Of a stretch of DNA of 28,403 nucleotides, positions 14,677 through 23,725 are shown one piece after another. Source of the DNA: Treponema sp. Its GTDB lineage: Bacteria > Spirochaetota > Spirochaetia > Treponematales > Breznakiellaceae. The notes under the pieces are model-generated. The model saw only the letters and a program-made list of their open reading frames with translations. It was not told where the DNA came from and did not search any database. Location of the stretch: assembly GCA_031261385.1 (NCBI GenBank), contig JAISJS010000015.1:1-28403 (forward strand), given 5' to 3'. A program made the position numbers and the translations under genes. The stretch's first letter is position 1; each line of letters starts with the position of its first letter.

Positions 14677-16500
14677 TCACTCCACTTTAAACCTGGAAAC
14701 CTCCGTCACCAATGAAGCGATGTGGTCTTTATTGCTTACGCTGATTTCGTTTACGCGGCTGACTGCGGAGTTTATCTCATCTGCGCCTGTGGCCATTTCG
14801 TTTACCCCGCGGGTAATTTGCTCGGTAACCATACCGAGGTTTTTGCTTTCGTGAATAACTTCGCGGCTGCCTTCAAGCATTTCCTGGGAGCTCTGTTTAA
14901 CCAGCTGGGTAATATCGTTGAGCTTGCCGATAGCCTCAAGGATCTGCTTGCTGCCTTCGCCCTGTTCTTCCATTGCGTTACGGATATTCGCTTCCTGATC
15001 CGAGACGGTTCTGACGCCGCCGTCAATGGATTCAAATTTTGCCAGCACCGTATCGGCGGAATTTTTTATCTTGTCGATAGCTTCTTTTATTTTTTTTAAA
15101 ACGGCTGAAATGATCTTTGACTGTTCGCCGGATGACGATGCAAGTTTTCTGATTTCATCTGCCACGACTGCGAAGCCTCTGCCCGCCTCCCCCGCATGGG
15201 CCGCTTCAATGGCGGCGTTCATCGACAAAAGGTTTGTCTGGCTTGCAATGTTCTGCATTACCGAGTTGATCTCCAAAAGCCCCTCGGATTCCCTGGCAAT
15301 TTCCTGTATGTCCTGCGAAACGGTCTGAAGCCCGTTTCTGCCTGTTTCCGATGCATTAATAAGTTCCTGTACATTTTCCGCATTCCGGACAAGGGTCTGG
15401 GTTACGCTTTGAATATTTGCCAGCATTTCTTCAATTGCCGATGACGACTGTGCCACGCTGCCGCTCTGCTCCTCAACATGGGTGTTCAGTTTATCAATAT
15501 TGATTGTTACCTGCTCCATAGTGGCGCTGGTCTCGGTCACCGATGCGGATTGATTTATTGCCTGGCCTTTAATGCTCTGAATGTTGGCGGTAATTTCGTT
15601 GATTGCCGCGGCAGTCTGGTTCATATTTGAAGCAAGCTCGCTGCCGATGTCGGAAAGTATGGCGCTCTGGCTCTTTATGGCAACAACGAGGCTTTTTATC
15701 TTGTCCAGGGAGAGGTTAAAATATTGTGCCATCGCCCCGATTTCATCGTTCTTGTTAATTGTGATTCGTTTGGTAAGGTCGCCTTCGCCGTCGGAAATTT
15801 CCTTTAGAATATTGCCCACCGCCTTAATGCGGATGAACATTGGCCGCAGGAAAAAAATCATCAGGGCAACGCCTGCGATGATAAAGACCACTGCAATTAT
15901 AATTTGCTGAATCGTTTCGTTCACGATTGTATTGTGAAGTTCTTCTGCCGAAAAATCGCAGCCGATAATTCCGACATACTTACCGGAAGAATTAAAAATT
16001 GGTTTATAAACCGATATCAGCCATCCCCATCCATCTTCATAATTGATAGTGCTGTATTGCACTAATTTGGTATCTATGGCTTTCTGGAAAGCATTGCCAT
16101 AATCGTTGATATTGTCTGTTGAACCAATAGGCGAAAAATTTTCTTCATCATCGGGAGGGGCGCTGCCGTCTATGATAAAATTATACACATCACCCTGATA
16201 CGGGGCCATGGTATACAGATAGAGACACCCAAAGTCATTTTTCAAAGACAACAGTGCAAGCCGTGTCTTTTCGTAGTAGGGATCATCGGCGTCGAGGCTC
16301 TTACTCAGCGCTTCAAACTTGTCTCCGTCGACAATGGCGGAAGCCCTGTTTACAATGTTAACCCCTTCCCGGGCGGAAACCTTTGATGATGTTACGGTGG
16401 TCCGCTGCATTGCCAAAACTGACATAATCGTACAGAGAACAATAATAAAAATAGTAAAAACAAGAATAAATCGTGTTTGAAGGGAAGTTGTTTTTTTCAA
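14677..16500 (-). CDS. Methyl-accepting chemotaxis protein
   Basis: 607-residue transmembrane chemoreceptor. TM1 is at residues about 11-31 and TM2 at about 198-218; the extracytoplasmic sensor between them (about 32-197) has CACHE-like elements (GWGWLISVYKPIFNSSGKYV, then GIIGCDFSAEEL). HAMP covers about 219-272 (RIKAVGNILKEISDGEGDLTKR). The cytoplasmic signalling hairpin includes SVMQNIASQTNLLSMNAAIE and AGRGFAVVADEIRKLA, the CheA/CheW-binding tip, flanked by Q/E-rich methylation helices. The start codon is TTG: AGGAGGT (16507-16513) lies six bases before it and MKKTTSLQTRFILVF is a standard MCP start. Ligand unknown; a small molecule or amino acid is typical for CACHE sensors. It diverges from metH. 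Confidence 0.94.
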   Translation of the reverse strand: MKKTTSLQTRFILVFTIFIIVLCTIMSVLAMQRTTVTSSKVSAREGVNIVNRASAIVDGDKFEALSKSLDADDPYYEKTRLALLSLKNDFGCLYLYTMAPYQGDVYNFIIDGSAPPDDEENFSPIGSTDNINDYGNAFQKAIDTKLVQYSTINYEDGWGWLISVYKPIFNSSGKYVGIIGCDFSAEELHNTIVNETIQQIIIAVVFIIAGVALMIFFLRPMFIRIKAVGNILKEISDGEGDLTKRITINKNDEIGAMAQYFNLSLDKIKSLVVAIKSQSAILSDIGSELASNMNQTAAAINEITANIQSIKGQAINQSASVTETSATMEQVTINIDKLNTHVEEQSGSVAQSSSAIEEMLANIQSVTQTLVRNAENVQELINASETGRNGLQTVSQDIQEIARESEGLLEINSVMQNIASQTNLLSMNAAIEAAHAGEAGRGFAVVADEIRKLASSSGEQSKIISAVLKKIKEAIDKIKNSADTVLAKFESIDGGVRTVSDQEANIRNAMEEQGEGSKQILEAIGKLNDITQLVKQSSQEMLEGSREVIHESKNLGMVTEQITRGVNEMATGADEINSAVSRVNEISVSNKDHIASLVTEVSRFKVE

Positions 16501-16506
16501 AATGAT

Positions 16507-16513
16507 ACCTCCT
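16507..16513 (-). promoter_or_regulatory. Ribosome binding site deciding a TTG start
   Basis: AGGAGGT on the minus strand, six bases before the TTG at 16498-16500. It settles the chemoreceptor start on a non-ATG codon. Confidence 0.75.
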
Positions 16514-16545
16514 GATAACCCGTAGAAACCATTACCGTTCGTTAA

Positions 16546-16551
16546 TATAAT
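16546..16551 (+). promoter_or_regulatory. metH: -10 box of metH, candidate leaderless start
   Basis: Perfect TATAAT, followed by six bases (ACGATA) and the metH ATG at 16558. No Shine-Dalgarno and no room for a 5' leader, hence no riboswitch. The -35 zone is poor, so an activator may be needed. Confidence 0.5.
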
Positions 16552-16557
16552 ACGATA

Positions 16558-19500
16558 ATGAATATCCGTAAATTACTCAACACCATTGCCGCCGAACGTA
16601 TCCTGGTCCTTGACGGGGCCATGGGTACCATGGTACAGAGCTGCAAGTTAACCGATGCGGATTATCGCGGAGAACGTTTTGCCGCCCATAAAACGCCCCT
16701 TTTGGGCTGTAACGATATTCTCTGCCTCACCAGGCCCGCTGTCATTTCCGGCATTCACGAAGCCTATTTACAGGCCGGAGCAGACATTATCGAGACGTGC
16801 AGCTTAAACGCCAGTGCGGTCTCCCTTGCCGATTACAATATCTCCAATCTGTCCTATGAAATAAGCCGCGCTGCGGCGTCCATTGCAAAGGAAGCGGCAG
16901 GCAAATTTTCCACGGCGGACAAACCCCGTTTTGTGGCAGGAAGCATCGGGCCCACTACCAAAAGCGCCAGTATGTCTCCGGATATGGACAACCCCGGCAA
17001 GCGGGGCGTTACCTGGGATGAACTGACCGCGGCCTATTACGACAATGTCCGGGGGCTCCTTGACGGCGGCGCAGATATACTGCTTGCGGAAACGCTCTAC
17101 GATACCCTCAATGCCAAGGCCGCCGCCTTCGCCATCAATACACTGCTTAAGGAGCGGAACATTGATATCCCGCTGATCCTTTCTGCGACCATTTCCGACA
17201 CGGCAGGCAGGCTCCTTTCCGGGCAGACCGTGGAAGCCTTCTGCGTTTCGGTGCTTCATTCGCGGCCCTGGGCGGTGGGGCTTAATTGTTCTTTCGGCGC
17301 GGAAAAACTAAAAGCTTCGGTACGGGAACTCGCCGCCGCCGCCCCCTGTATGGTAAGCGCCTATCCAAATGCCGGTATGCCCAACCAGTTCGGCGCGTAT
17401 GACGAAACACCCGAATCAATGGCTGTTTATATAGAAGAATACCTGAGTGAAGGGCTCGTCAACATCGTCGGGGGCTGCTGCGGCACGACCCCTGCTCACA
17501 TCGCCGTCATTGCCGAAAAGGCAAAAAGATACCCGCCCCGAAAAATCCCGTCTGCCCGCCGCGGCACATTCCTTGCCGGACTTGAACCGCTATGCATCGC
17601 AGATACGTTCATCAAAATCGGCGAACGGACCAATGTTGCCGGAAGCAAAAAATTTCTTACGCTTATCAAAGAGGAAAAATACACCGAGGCGATGGGAATT
17701 GCCCGCCAAATGATAGAAAACGGCGCCTCAATAATCAATGTCTGTATGGATGACGCCCTGCTTGATGCGGAAAACGCCATGACTTCATTTTTGAACCTTG
17801 CCCTTTCCGATCCCGATATTGCCCGCGTTCCCATTATGATCGACAGTTCCCGCTGGAACGTGATCGAAGCGGGACTCAAATGCGTTCAGGGAAAATCGCT
17901 GGTCAATTCCATCAGCCTTAAAGAGGGGGAAGAAGAATTCCTCCGCCGCGCTGCGCTTGCTCACGCTTACGGCGCCGCCGTTGTGGTGATGCTTATTGAT
18001 GAAAACGGCCAGGCTGCAAGTTATGAGCGGAAAATTGAAGTAGCAAAACGTTCCTGGGATCTCCTGATCCGTCTGCTCCCGCCGGAAGACATTATTTTTG
18101 ATCCCAATGTACTCACCATTGCCACCGGCATTCCCGAGCATGATAAATATGCCCTGGATTTTATCAATGCCTGCGCCTGGATAAAGGAACACTGTCCCGG
18201 CGCGCAAATTTCCGGCGGCATTTCCAATCTTTCATTTAGTTTCAGGGGGAATGAGGCCGTTCGGGAAGCCATGCACGCGGTGTTTCTTAAACACGCCATT
18301 GCGGCGGGCCTCACCATGGCTATCGTAAACCCCGCGGCGCAGCTTGCGTATGATGAACCGGACCCGGCCCTCAGATCCGCCGTAGAAGATGTGATATTCT
18401 GCCGCGCTACCGTCGATCGCCTGCTTGCGATAGCGGAACAATTGCATTCCCGCGCCAATACCCCGCCCTCCGCCCTCCACCTTCCACCTTCTAAAGATTG
18501 GCGAAATCTCCCTGTTGAGGATCGCGTTATCCACGCAATGGTAAAAGGTATTGATGATTTTATCGAAGCGGATGTGCTGGAACTGCGGGAAAAATTTGAC
18601 AGATCCCTCCGCATTGTTGAAGGCCCGCTTATGAACGGTATGAAAGAAGTGGGGAATCTGTTTGGAAAAGGGCAGATGTTTCTTCCGCAGGTGATCCGCA
18701 GCGCACGGGTGATGAAGAAAGCCGTGGCAGTTCTGGAGCCTTTTATCGAACAGGAAAAAACCCGGCCGGCATCTGATCAATCTAACGCCCCAAAAGTTCT
18801 GCTCGCCACGGTAAAGGGCGATGTTCATGATATCGGCAAAAATATTGTGGGGGTGGTGCTCGGCTGCAACGGCTGTGAAATTATCGACCTGGGGATTATG
18901 ACCCCGTCGGAAAAAATAATAGAAACCGCCATTGAAAAAAAAGTTGACATCATCGGCCTTTCGGGGCTTATCAGCCCTTCCCTTGATGAGATGGTGCACA
19001 CCGCCCGCGAGATGGAAACCCGCGGCCTGAAAATCCCCCTGATTGTCGGAGGGGCCGCGGCAAGCACCGCCCATACCGCCGTCAGAATTGCCCCGGAATA
19101 TTCCGGTCCGGTGGTCTATGTTTCCGATGCGGGACGTTCGGCGGAAACAGTCCGGGCCCTGCTTTCTGATACCGAACGGCCCAAATTTCTCGAAACGCTC
19201 GAAACAGTGTACGGAGAGGCGGTTCAGCGGCACGAAAAAATATTGCGCTTTTCTGAACTCCTGCCCCTGGCCGATGCCAGAAAAAATAAGATTCCAATGG
19301 TATCTTACATACCGATAGAACCTAAAATAAAAGATACAATCGAGTTGAAGGATTATCCGGTGGAGCGGGTTGTTCCTCATATTGACTGGGCTTCGTTTTT
19401 GCAAACCTGGGATCTTGCCGGGGAAACCTATCCTCTGGCCTACACCGGTGTAGAACAGAAGAAGCGCCGGGAGGCGCAAAACAAGCTGATGGAGGACGCC

Positions 19501-20175
19501 CATGCCCTTCTGGACCGGATTTCCGCTGAGGGCCTCCTTACCTTACAGGGCGTCATAGGCTTTTATCCCGCTTATTCAGAAAATGACGATATCATTATAT
19601 GCGATCCCGGGGCTCCTGATACGGAAATTGCCCGTTTTTGTTTTCCCCGTAACCAGGAGCGGAAGCGGGCCGGCGGCCCTAACCCCTGCCTTGCCGATTT
19701 GGTCCTGCCGCAGGGCGACTGGATTGGCCTCTTTACTCTCAGCGCCGGTTTCGGCCTTACGGAAGCGGCGGCAGAATACAAGGCCAAACACGATGATTAC
19801 GGCGCGATACTCCTTGCAAGCCTTGCCAACACCCTCGCCGAAGCCTTTTCTGAAGAAGCCCACCTGCGGGTGCAGCAGGAATGGCGGGGCGGCGCACAGG
19901 CCGGCATACGGCCCGCCTTTGGCTATCCCGCCTGCCCCGATCACCGTGACAAGGAAATTGCCTTTAACCTGCTCGGGGCGCGTGAACGCTGCGGCCTAAA
20001 GCTCACCGATTCAGGCATGATAATCCCCGCCGCCTCAGTCTGCGGCCTGTACCTTGCCAGTCCCGCCGCCTATTATTTCGGCGTCGGCCGCCTCGGCGAT
20101 GATCAACTTGCAGACTGGGCCGCGCGTAAGGGGATCAGCACATACGAAGCCGAAAAAAGGCTGGGAAGGATTTAG
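16558..20175 (+). CDS. metH: Cobalamin-dependent methionine synthase
   Basis: 1205-residue cytoplasmic enzyme (E. coli MetH 1227) that transfers a methyl group from methyltetrahydrofolate via cob(I)alamin to homocysteine. All modules are present: homocysteine domain (about 1-325) with LDGAMGTMVQ and zinc ligands C244, C307, C308; pterin-binding domain (about 345-620) starting FIKIGERTNVAGSKKF; cap helices (about 660-740); B12-binding domain with KGDVHDIGKNIVG, where H757 is the lower axial ligand; and the reactivation domain (about 890-1205) with RPAFGYPACPDH and YYFGVGRLGDDQ for AdoMet. The linker before the cap contains an unusual proline-rich insert encoded by a heptamer repeat. The start must lie upstream of M23 of the conserved DGAMGT, and only ATG 16558 fits. 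Products link it to glyA through folate. Confidence 0.97.
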   Translation: MNIRKLLNTIAAERILVLDGAMGTMVQSCKLTDADYRGERFAAHKTPLLGCNDILCLTRPAVISGIHEAYLQAGADIIETCSLNASAVSLADYNISNLSYEISRAAASIAKEAAGKFSTADKPRFVAGSIGPTTKSASMSPDMDNPGKRGVTWDELTAAYYDNVRGLLDGGADILLAETLYDTLNAKAAAFAINTLLKERNIDIPLILSATISDTAGRLLSGQTVEAFCVSVLHSRPWAVGLNCSFGAEKLKASVRELAAAAPCMVSAYPNAGMPNQFGAYDETPESMAVYIEEYLSEGLVNIVGGCCGTTPAHIAVIAEKAKRYPPRKIPSARRGTFLAGLEPLCIADTFIKIGERTNVAGSKKFLTLIKEEKYTEAMGIARQMIENGASIINVCMDDALLDAENAMTSFLNLALSDPDIARVPIMIDSSRWNVIEAGLKCVQGKSLVNSISLKEGEEEFLRRAALAHAYGAAVVVMLIDENGQAASYERKIEVAKRSWDLLIRLLPPEDIIFDPNVLTIATGIPEHDKYALDFINACAWIKEHCPGAQISGGISNLSFSFRGNEAVREAMHAVFLKHAIAAGLTMAIVNPAAQLAYDEPDPALRSAVEDVIFCRATVDRLLAIAEQLHSRANTPPSALHLPPSKDWRNLPVEDRVIHAMVKGIDDFIEADVLELREKFDRSLRIVEGPLMNGMKEVGNLFGKGQMFLPQVIRSARVMKKAVAVLEPFIEQEKTRPASDQSNAPKVLLATVKGDVHDIGKNIVGVVLGCNGCEIIDLGIMTPSEKIIETAIEKKVDIIGLSGLISPSLDEMVHTAREMETRGLKIPLIVGGAAASTAHTAVRIAPEYSGPVVYVSDAGRSAETVRALLSDTERPKFLETLETVYGEAVQRHEKILRFSELLPLADARKNKIPMVSYIPIEPKIKDTIELKDYPVERVVPHIDWASFLQTWDLAGETYPLAYTGVEQKKRREAQNKLMEDAHALLDRISAEGLLTLQGVIGFYPAYSENDDIIICDPGAPDTEIARFCFPRNQERKRAGGPNPCLADLVLPQGDWIGLFTLSAGFGLTEAAAEYKAKHDDYGAILLASLANTLAEAFSEEAHLRVQQEWRGGAQAGIRPAFGYPACPDHRDKEIAFNLLGARERCGLKLTDSGMIIPAASVCGLYLASPAAYYFGVGRLGDDQLADWAARKGISTYEAEKRLGRI
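18464..18491 (+). repeat. Heptamer tandem repeat inside metH
   Basis: Four consecutive 7-bp units: CGCCCTC twice (18464-18477), then CACCTTC twice (18478-18491). They encode a Pro/Ser/Leu-rich insert in the linker between the pterin and cap domains. Seven is not a multiple of three, so loss or gain of one unit would shift the frame. Confidence 0.85.
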
Positions 20176-20195
20176 GGAAAATAGATACGCTTTTT

Positions 20196-20220
20196 CTTAT
20201 CCGCCCAGATAAGCTTTTTT
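20196..20220 (+). terminator. Intrinsic terminator of metH
   Basis: CTTATC (20196-20201), loop CGCCCA, GATAAG (20208-20213), then C and six T (20215-20220). It follows the metH stop by 20 bp and overlaps the last codons and stop of the convergent livF. The stem is short, so efficiency may be moderate; on the minus strand no U-tract follows. Confidence 0.5.
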
Positions 20221-20937
20221 CACATCATGGTTTGCCATGAGCTCAGCAGAACTGCCTGATGCGATTATCTCACCGGTTTTAAGCACATATCCGCGGCTTG
20301 CAAATTCCAGGGCAACTTTTGCATTTTGTTCCACAACTAAAATTGTGATGTGCTTTATGGAATTCAACTGCCTTAAGGCGCGGAACATTTCGTACATCAA
20401 TTTGGGGGCAAGGCCCATACTTGGCTCGTCCAGCAAAATAAAATCACTGCCGGTCATAAGGGCGCGGCCTACGGCAAGCATCTGCTGTTCGCCGCCGCTT
20501 AAAAGTTCACCGCGCTGTTTACGCCGGTCGGCAAGCTGGGGAAAAAGTTCAAAGACCATGTCTTCAATTTCGGCGACAATGGCATTGCGGTTAATATCGC
20601 GGCGGTGCGTGAATGTGGCCATTTGAAGATTTTCATGTACCGTGAGGTTACCAAAAATGTGGCGGCCTTCGGGAACCAGAACCATCATCTTTTTTTGTAT
20701 CAATATGTGCGGTTCAGTTTTAAGGATGCTTTTATCTTCATAAAAAATATCTCCACCTGTAACTATGGGCGCCTCAGGACGCGGCAGACGGGCAAGGGCC
20801 ATGAGCGTAGAAGTTTTACCTGCGCCGTTAGCGCCGATAAGGGTGACGATCTCGCCCTTATCAATGTTAAAGGAAATACCGTGGAGGGCTTCGATATTTC
20901 CGTAGGAGACTTTTAAATCTTTTACATCAAGCAGCAT
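20197..20937 (-). CDS. livF: Branched-chain amino acid ABC transporter, ATP-binding protein LivF
   Basis: 246-residue ATPase subunit. Walker A GANGAGKT at residues 35-42, Q-loop region near LVPEGRHIF (LivF-typical), signature LSGGEQQ at 146-152, Walker B FILLDEPSMGL with D170 and E171, and the switch histidine region ILVVEQNA. It works as a heterodimer with LivG on the cytoplasmic face of LivH-LivM. It is the last gene of the livKHMGF run, 12 bp after livG. The specificity (Leu/Ile/Val, other amino acids, urea or short amides) is set by the binding protein and cannot be read here. Confidence 0.95.
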   Translation of the reverse strand: MLLDVKDLKVSYGNIEALHGISFNIDKGEIVTLIGANGAGKTSTLMALARLPRPEAPIVTGGDIFYEDKSILKTEPHILIQKKMMVLVPEGRHIFGNLTVHENLQMATFTHRRDINRNAIVAEIEDMVFELFPQLADRRKQRGELLSGGEQQMLAVGRALMTGSDFILLDEPSMGLAPKLMYEMFRALRQLNSIKHITILVVEQNAKVALEFASRGYVLKTGEIIASGSSAELMANHDVKKAYLGG

Positions 20938-20949
20938 GATGTTTCCCCA

Positions 20950-21720
20950 TTATATCGTCCCATCCCCAAGGTATGCCTTGATTACCACCGGATCCGAACG
21001 AATCTCTTCCGGCGTTCCCCGTGCAATTTCCCTGCCAAAATCAAGAACGGCAATATTGTGACACACGGTCATGATCACTTCCATCTGATGTTCAATCATC
21101 CAGATGGTAAGATGAAATTTGTCGTGAATCCAGTTAATGTAATCGATAAGACCGACGATGTCCGGAGTGCTGAGCCCTGCGGCAGGTTCATCAAGCAAAA
21201 GAAGATCCGGCTGCAGCGACAGGGCGCGGGCAATTTCCACACGGCGCTGTACACCGTATGGCAGGTTCTTTGGATACTCATTTGCAAGGTCTGCCAGATG
21301 AAAAACATCCAGCAGTTCCCGCGCACTTTCAGCTATCTCTTTTTCACGTTTCAGATAACGCGGTGTATGAAAAAAAGCATCGGCGGCATTGTAACCAAGA
21401 TTGTGATGCGCCGCAATGCGGATATTATCCAGAACGGTCATCTCGCTCCAGAGCCGGATATTCTGAAATGTGCGGCCTATTTTCATGGCGGCGATCTCGT
21501 GGGGCTTTTTCGCATTGATCCGAACGCCGTCTACGATAATGTCACCCTGGGTGGGAATATAAAAACCGCTGACCAAATTAAAGACCGTGGTTTTCCCTGC
21601 GCCGTTGGGACCGATAAGGCCGGCGATTTCCCCTTTCTGCAAAGTAATATTTACACCGGTAAGGGCCTGGAGCCCGCCGAAACGGTGGGTCAGATTTTTT
21701 ATTTCAAGACAGGGCGTCAT
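20950..21720 (-). CDS. livG: Branched-chain amino acid ABC transporter, ATP-binding protein LivG
   Basis: 256-residue ATPase subunit. Walker A GPNGAGKT at residues 37-44, the LivG-specific insert around IAAHHNLGYNAADAFFHTPRYL, the divergent signature LPYGVQRRVEIARAL typical of LivG, and Walker B LLLLDEPAAGL. The H-loop is in IWMIEHQMEVIM. Its ATG directly follows the livM TAA (TAAATG), so translation is coupled. Partner of LivF. Confidence 0.95.
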   Translation of the reverse strand: MTPCLEIKNLTHRFGGLQALTGVNITLQKGEIAGLIGPNGAGKTTVFNLVSGFYIPTQGDIIVDGVRINAKKPHEIAAMKIGRTFQNIRLWSEMTVLDNIRIAAHHNLGYNAADAFFHTPRYLKREKEIAESARELLDVFHLADLANEYPKNLPYGVQRRVEIARALSLQPDLLLLDEPAAGLSTPDIVGLIDYINWIHDKFHLTIWMIEHQMEVIMTVCHNIAVLDFGREIARGTPEEIRSDPVVIKAYLGDGTI

Positions 21721-22794
21721 TTACTGGTTACCCCCGATCCTGGCTATACGTTTGGCGTTCCAAACTGAATACCGGTGTTTAAGCCGGTTCCATTGTTCAG
21801 GCAGTTCCCTGTTACCCATAAGGCCTTCGGGACGGAACTGCATCAGAAGAATTAACAGCAGTGGAATAAAAACCCACTTAAGGATTTGCAGGGGCCGCAG
21901 GATTTCAAGCAGCAAGGTAAAGAACACGGCAGAAAGCACGGAGCCGGAAAGGGAACCCATTCCCCCAAGATACACCATCACCATTCCTTCGGTGGATTTC
22001 ATAATATTAAAAGAAGCGGGATTGATAAATCCAAGCTGATGGGCAAAGAGTCCGCCTGCAACACCGGCAAGGCCCGATGAAAACATAAAGGCCAAAAGCT
22101 TCATTCTGTTGGTGTTTACGCTCATAATTTCCGCAGAAATTTCATCATAACGAATGGCGGAAATTCCCTTTCCCATAACGGATCCCATAAGACGCTTGAT
22201 GGCGACAATGCTGACAGCGGCGAACACCATGATCCACATTAAAGTCCAGGGCAGGGGCACAATATCCGACATCGCAAAAATGGTGGACTTCATCCCCATA
22301 AGGCCGCGGCTGCCGCCGACCATCGAAAGGTTATTTATCGCAGCGGTGATGATATAGTTAGCTGCAATGGTAATGATCGCAAGATAATCGTCTCTCGTTT
22401 TAAATGAGGGAATTGCAACGAGAAGCCCCGCCAAAGCCGCAACAATCCCGCCTATCAAAATCACCACCGGAAAAACAAAAAGCGCCGATCCCGGCGGCAG
22501 AAGCGGGGCGCCGGTAAATTTATTTTCGGTAAAAAGAATTAAAGACAGTACCGACGAAATATATGCCCCTACCGCCATAAAACCCGCGTGTCCGCAGGAA
22601 AATTCTCCCATATAACCGTTTACAATATTGAGACTTGCCGCAAAAATGATATTAATCCCGATGGACATTATCACACTCTGAATGTACTGATTAAATACGC
22701 CCAGTTTGGAAAGGACCGTGATAAGGATCATGCCGCCAACCACGGCGCCAAAGATGACCAGGGTATTTTTTTTACCGCCCAATACCATGATCAT
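21721..22794 (-). CDS. livM: Branched-chain amino acid ABC transporter permease LivM
   Basis: 357-residue inner-membrane permease with about nine to ten hydrophobic segments. Family signs include NIVNGYMGEFSCGHAGFMAVGAY near residues 55-77 and the YDEISAEIMSVNTNRMKLLAF coupling loop that contacts the ATPases. The listed ATG is three bases after the livH stop; the ATG two codons later (22788) stands at a better distance from AGGGG and may be the true start. Translation is coupled to livH. Confidence 0.94.
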   Translation of the reverse strand: MIMVLGGKKNTLVIFGAVVGGMILITVLSKLGVFNQYIQSVIMSIGINIIFAASLNIVNGYMGEFSCGHAGFMAVGAYISSVLSLILFTENKFTGAPLLPPGSALFVFPVVILIGGIVAALAGLLVAIPSFKTRDDYLAIITIAANYIITAAINNLSMVGGSRGLMGMKSTIFAMSDIVPLPWTLMWIMVFAAVSIVAIKRLMGSVMGKGISAIRYDEISAEIMSVNTNRMKLLAFMFSSGLAGVAGGLFAHQLGFINPASFNIMKSTEGMVMVYLGGMGSLSGSVLSAVFFTLLLEILRPLQILKWVFIPLLLILLMQFRPEGLMGNRELPEQWNRLKHRYSVWNAKRIARIGGNQ

Positions 22795-22797
22795 CCC

Positions 22798-23709
22798 CTA
22801 AATTTTTGTACTTCGGGCTACGCCGAAGAACCCGGTTGGTTTTATGACAAGAATAATCAGCAGTATGATAAAGGAAACCAGATCCTTAAAGCTCGACGGG
22901 AAAAACGCTGCGATAAAAATTTCGATAAAGCCCAGAATAAAACCGCCGAGAAACGCTCCGCGTATTTCACCGATACCGCCTACCACTGCGGCGATAAACG
23001 CTTTCCATCCGATAATCATACCCATATACGGATCAAGCACCGGGTAGGACATTCCGAACAAAATACCCGCTACCGCCGCAAGGCTCGATCCCAGAGCAAA
23101 CGTAAACGTGATCACCTGATTCACCGGAATTCCCATCAGCGGGATGGCAAACTTGTCATAGGAAATCGCCCGCATGGACATGCCGAATACGGTTTTCTTT
23201 ACGATGAACTGAAGAATACCAAAAACGGCAAAGGCGGCAATGATAACCAGTACTTTTAGGTTGGTCAGCATCACCGGTCCCAGATGAATAATCTGCTTGT
23301 CCAGTATATCGGGGAAGCGGCGGGAACTGGCGCCAAGAACGGCAAGGTTTCCGTTTTCAAGAATGAAGCCCACCATCAAAGCAGTGATAACCACGTAGAG
23401 CCGGTTGACCCCTTTGCGGCGCAGCGGGCGGTATGCGATACGTTCAATCGTGATCCCCACAAGGGCGGTCCCTGCCATCGTCAAAACAAGGGTCAGGGCA
23501 AATACAAGCCAGCCGCCGCCGGCAAAAACACTGAGCAGGGCGGCGGCAATAAAAAACGCAATGTAACAGGCGGTCATGAAAATATCGCCGTGTGCAAAAT
23601 TGATAAGCCTAAGCACGCCGTAAACGAGACAGTACCCCAATGCGATCATCGAGTAAAAACTGCCCCACTGGAGCGCGTTAAATATATTCTGCAGTATACC
23701 GTCGAACAT
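22798..23709 (-). CDS. livH: Branched-chain amino acid ABC transporter permease LivH
   Basis: 303-residue permease with about eight hydrophobic segments. MIALGYCLVYGVLRLINFAHGD at residues about 21-42 is the characteristic LivH start, and the GGIGEIRGAFLGGFILGFIE segment near residue 250 is the coupling-region signature. AAGGCGG lies before the ATG. It follows livK by 16 bp and dimerises with LivM. Confidence 0.95.
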   Translation of the reverse strand: MFDGILQNIFNALQWGSFYSMIALGYCLVYGVLRLINFAHGDIFMTACYIAFFIAAALLSVFAGGGWLVFALTLVLTMAGTALVGITIERIAYRPLRRKGVNRLYVVITALMVGFILENGNLAVLGASSRRFPDILDKQIIHLGPVMLTNLKVLVIIAAFAVFGILQFIVKKTVFGMSMRAISYDKFAIPLMGIPVNQVITFTFALGSSLAAVAGILFGMSYPVLDPYMGMIIGWKAFIAAVVGGIGEIRGAFLGGFILGFIEIFIAAFFPSSFKDLVSFIILLIILVIKPTGFFGVARSTKI

Positions 23710-23725
23710 CAGACCGCCTTAATGC

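Noticed and set aside
16501..16557. Cobalamin or SAM riboswitch before metH
   Set aside because: The gap between the divergent chemoreceptor and metH is only 57 bp and the -10 box is adjacent to the ATG, so no aptamer can fit.
18232..19503. Long 423-codon open frame on the minus strand inside metH
   Set aside because: It is antisense to an unambiguous MetH reading frame; the composition is low-complexity His/Phe-rich, typical of a mirror frame, and it has no recognisable domain.
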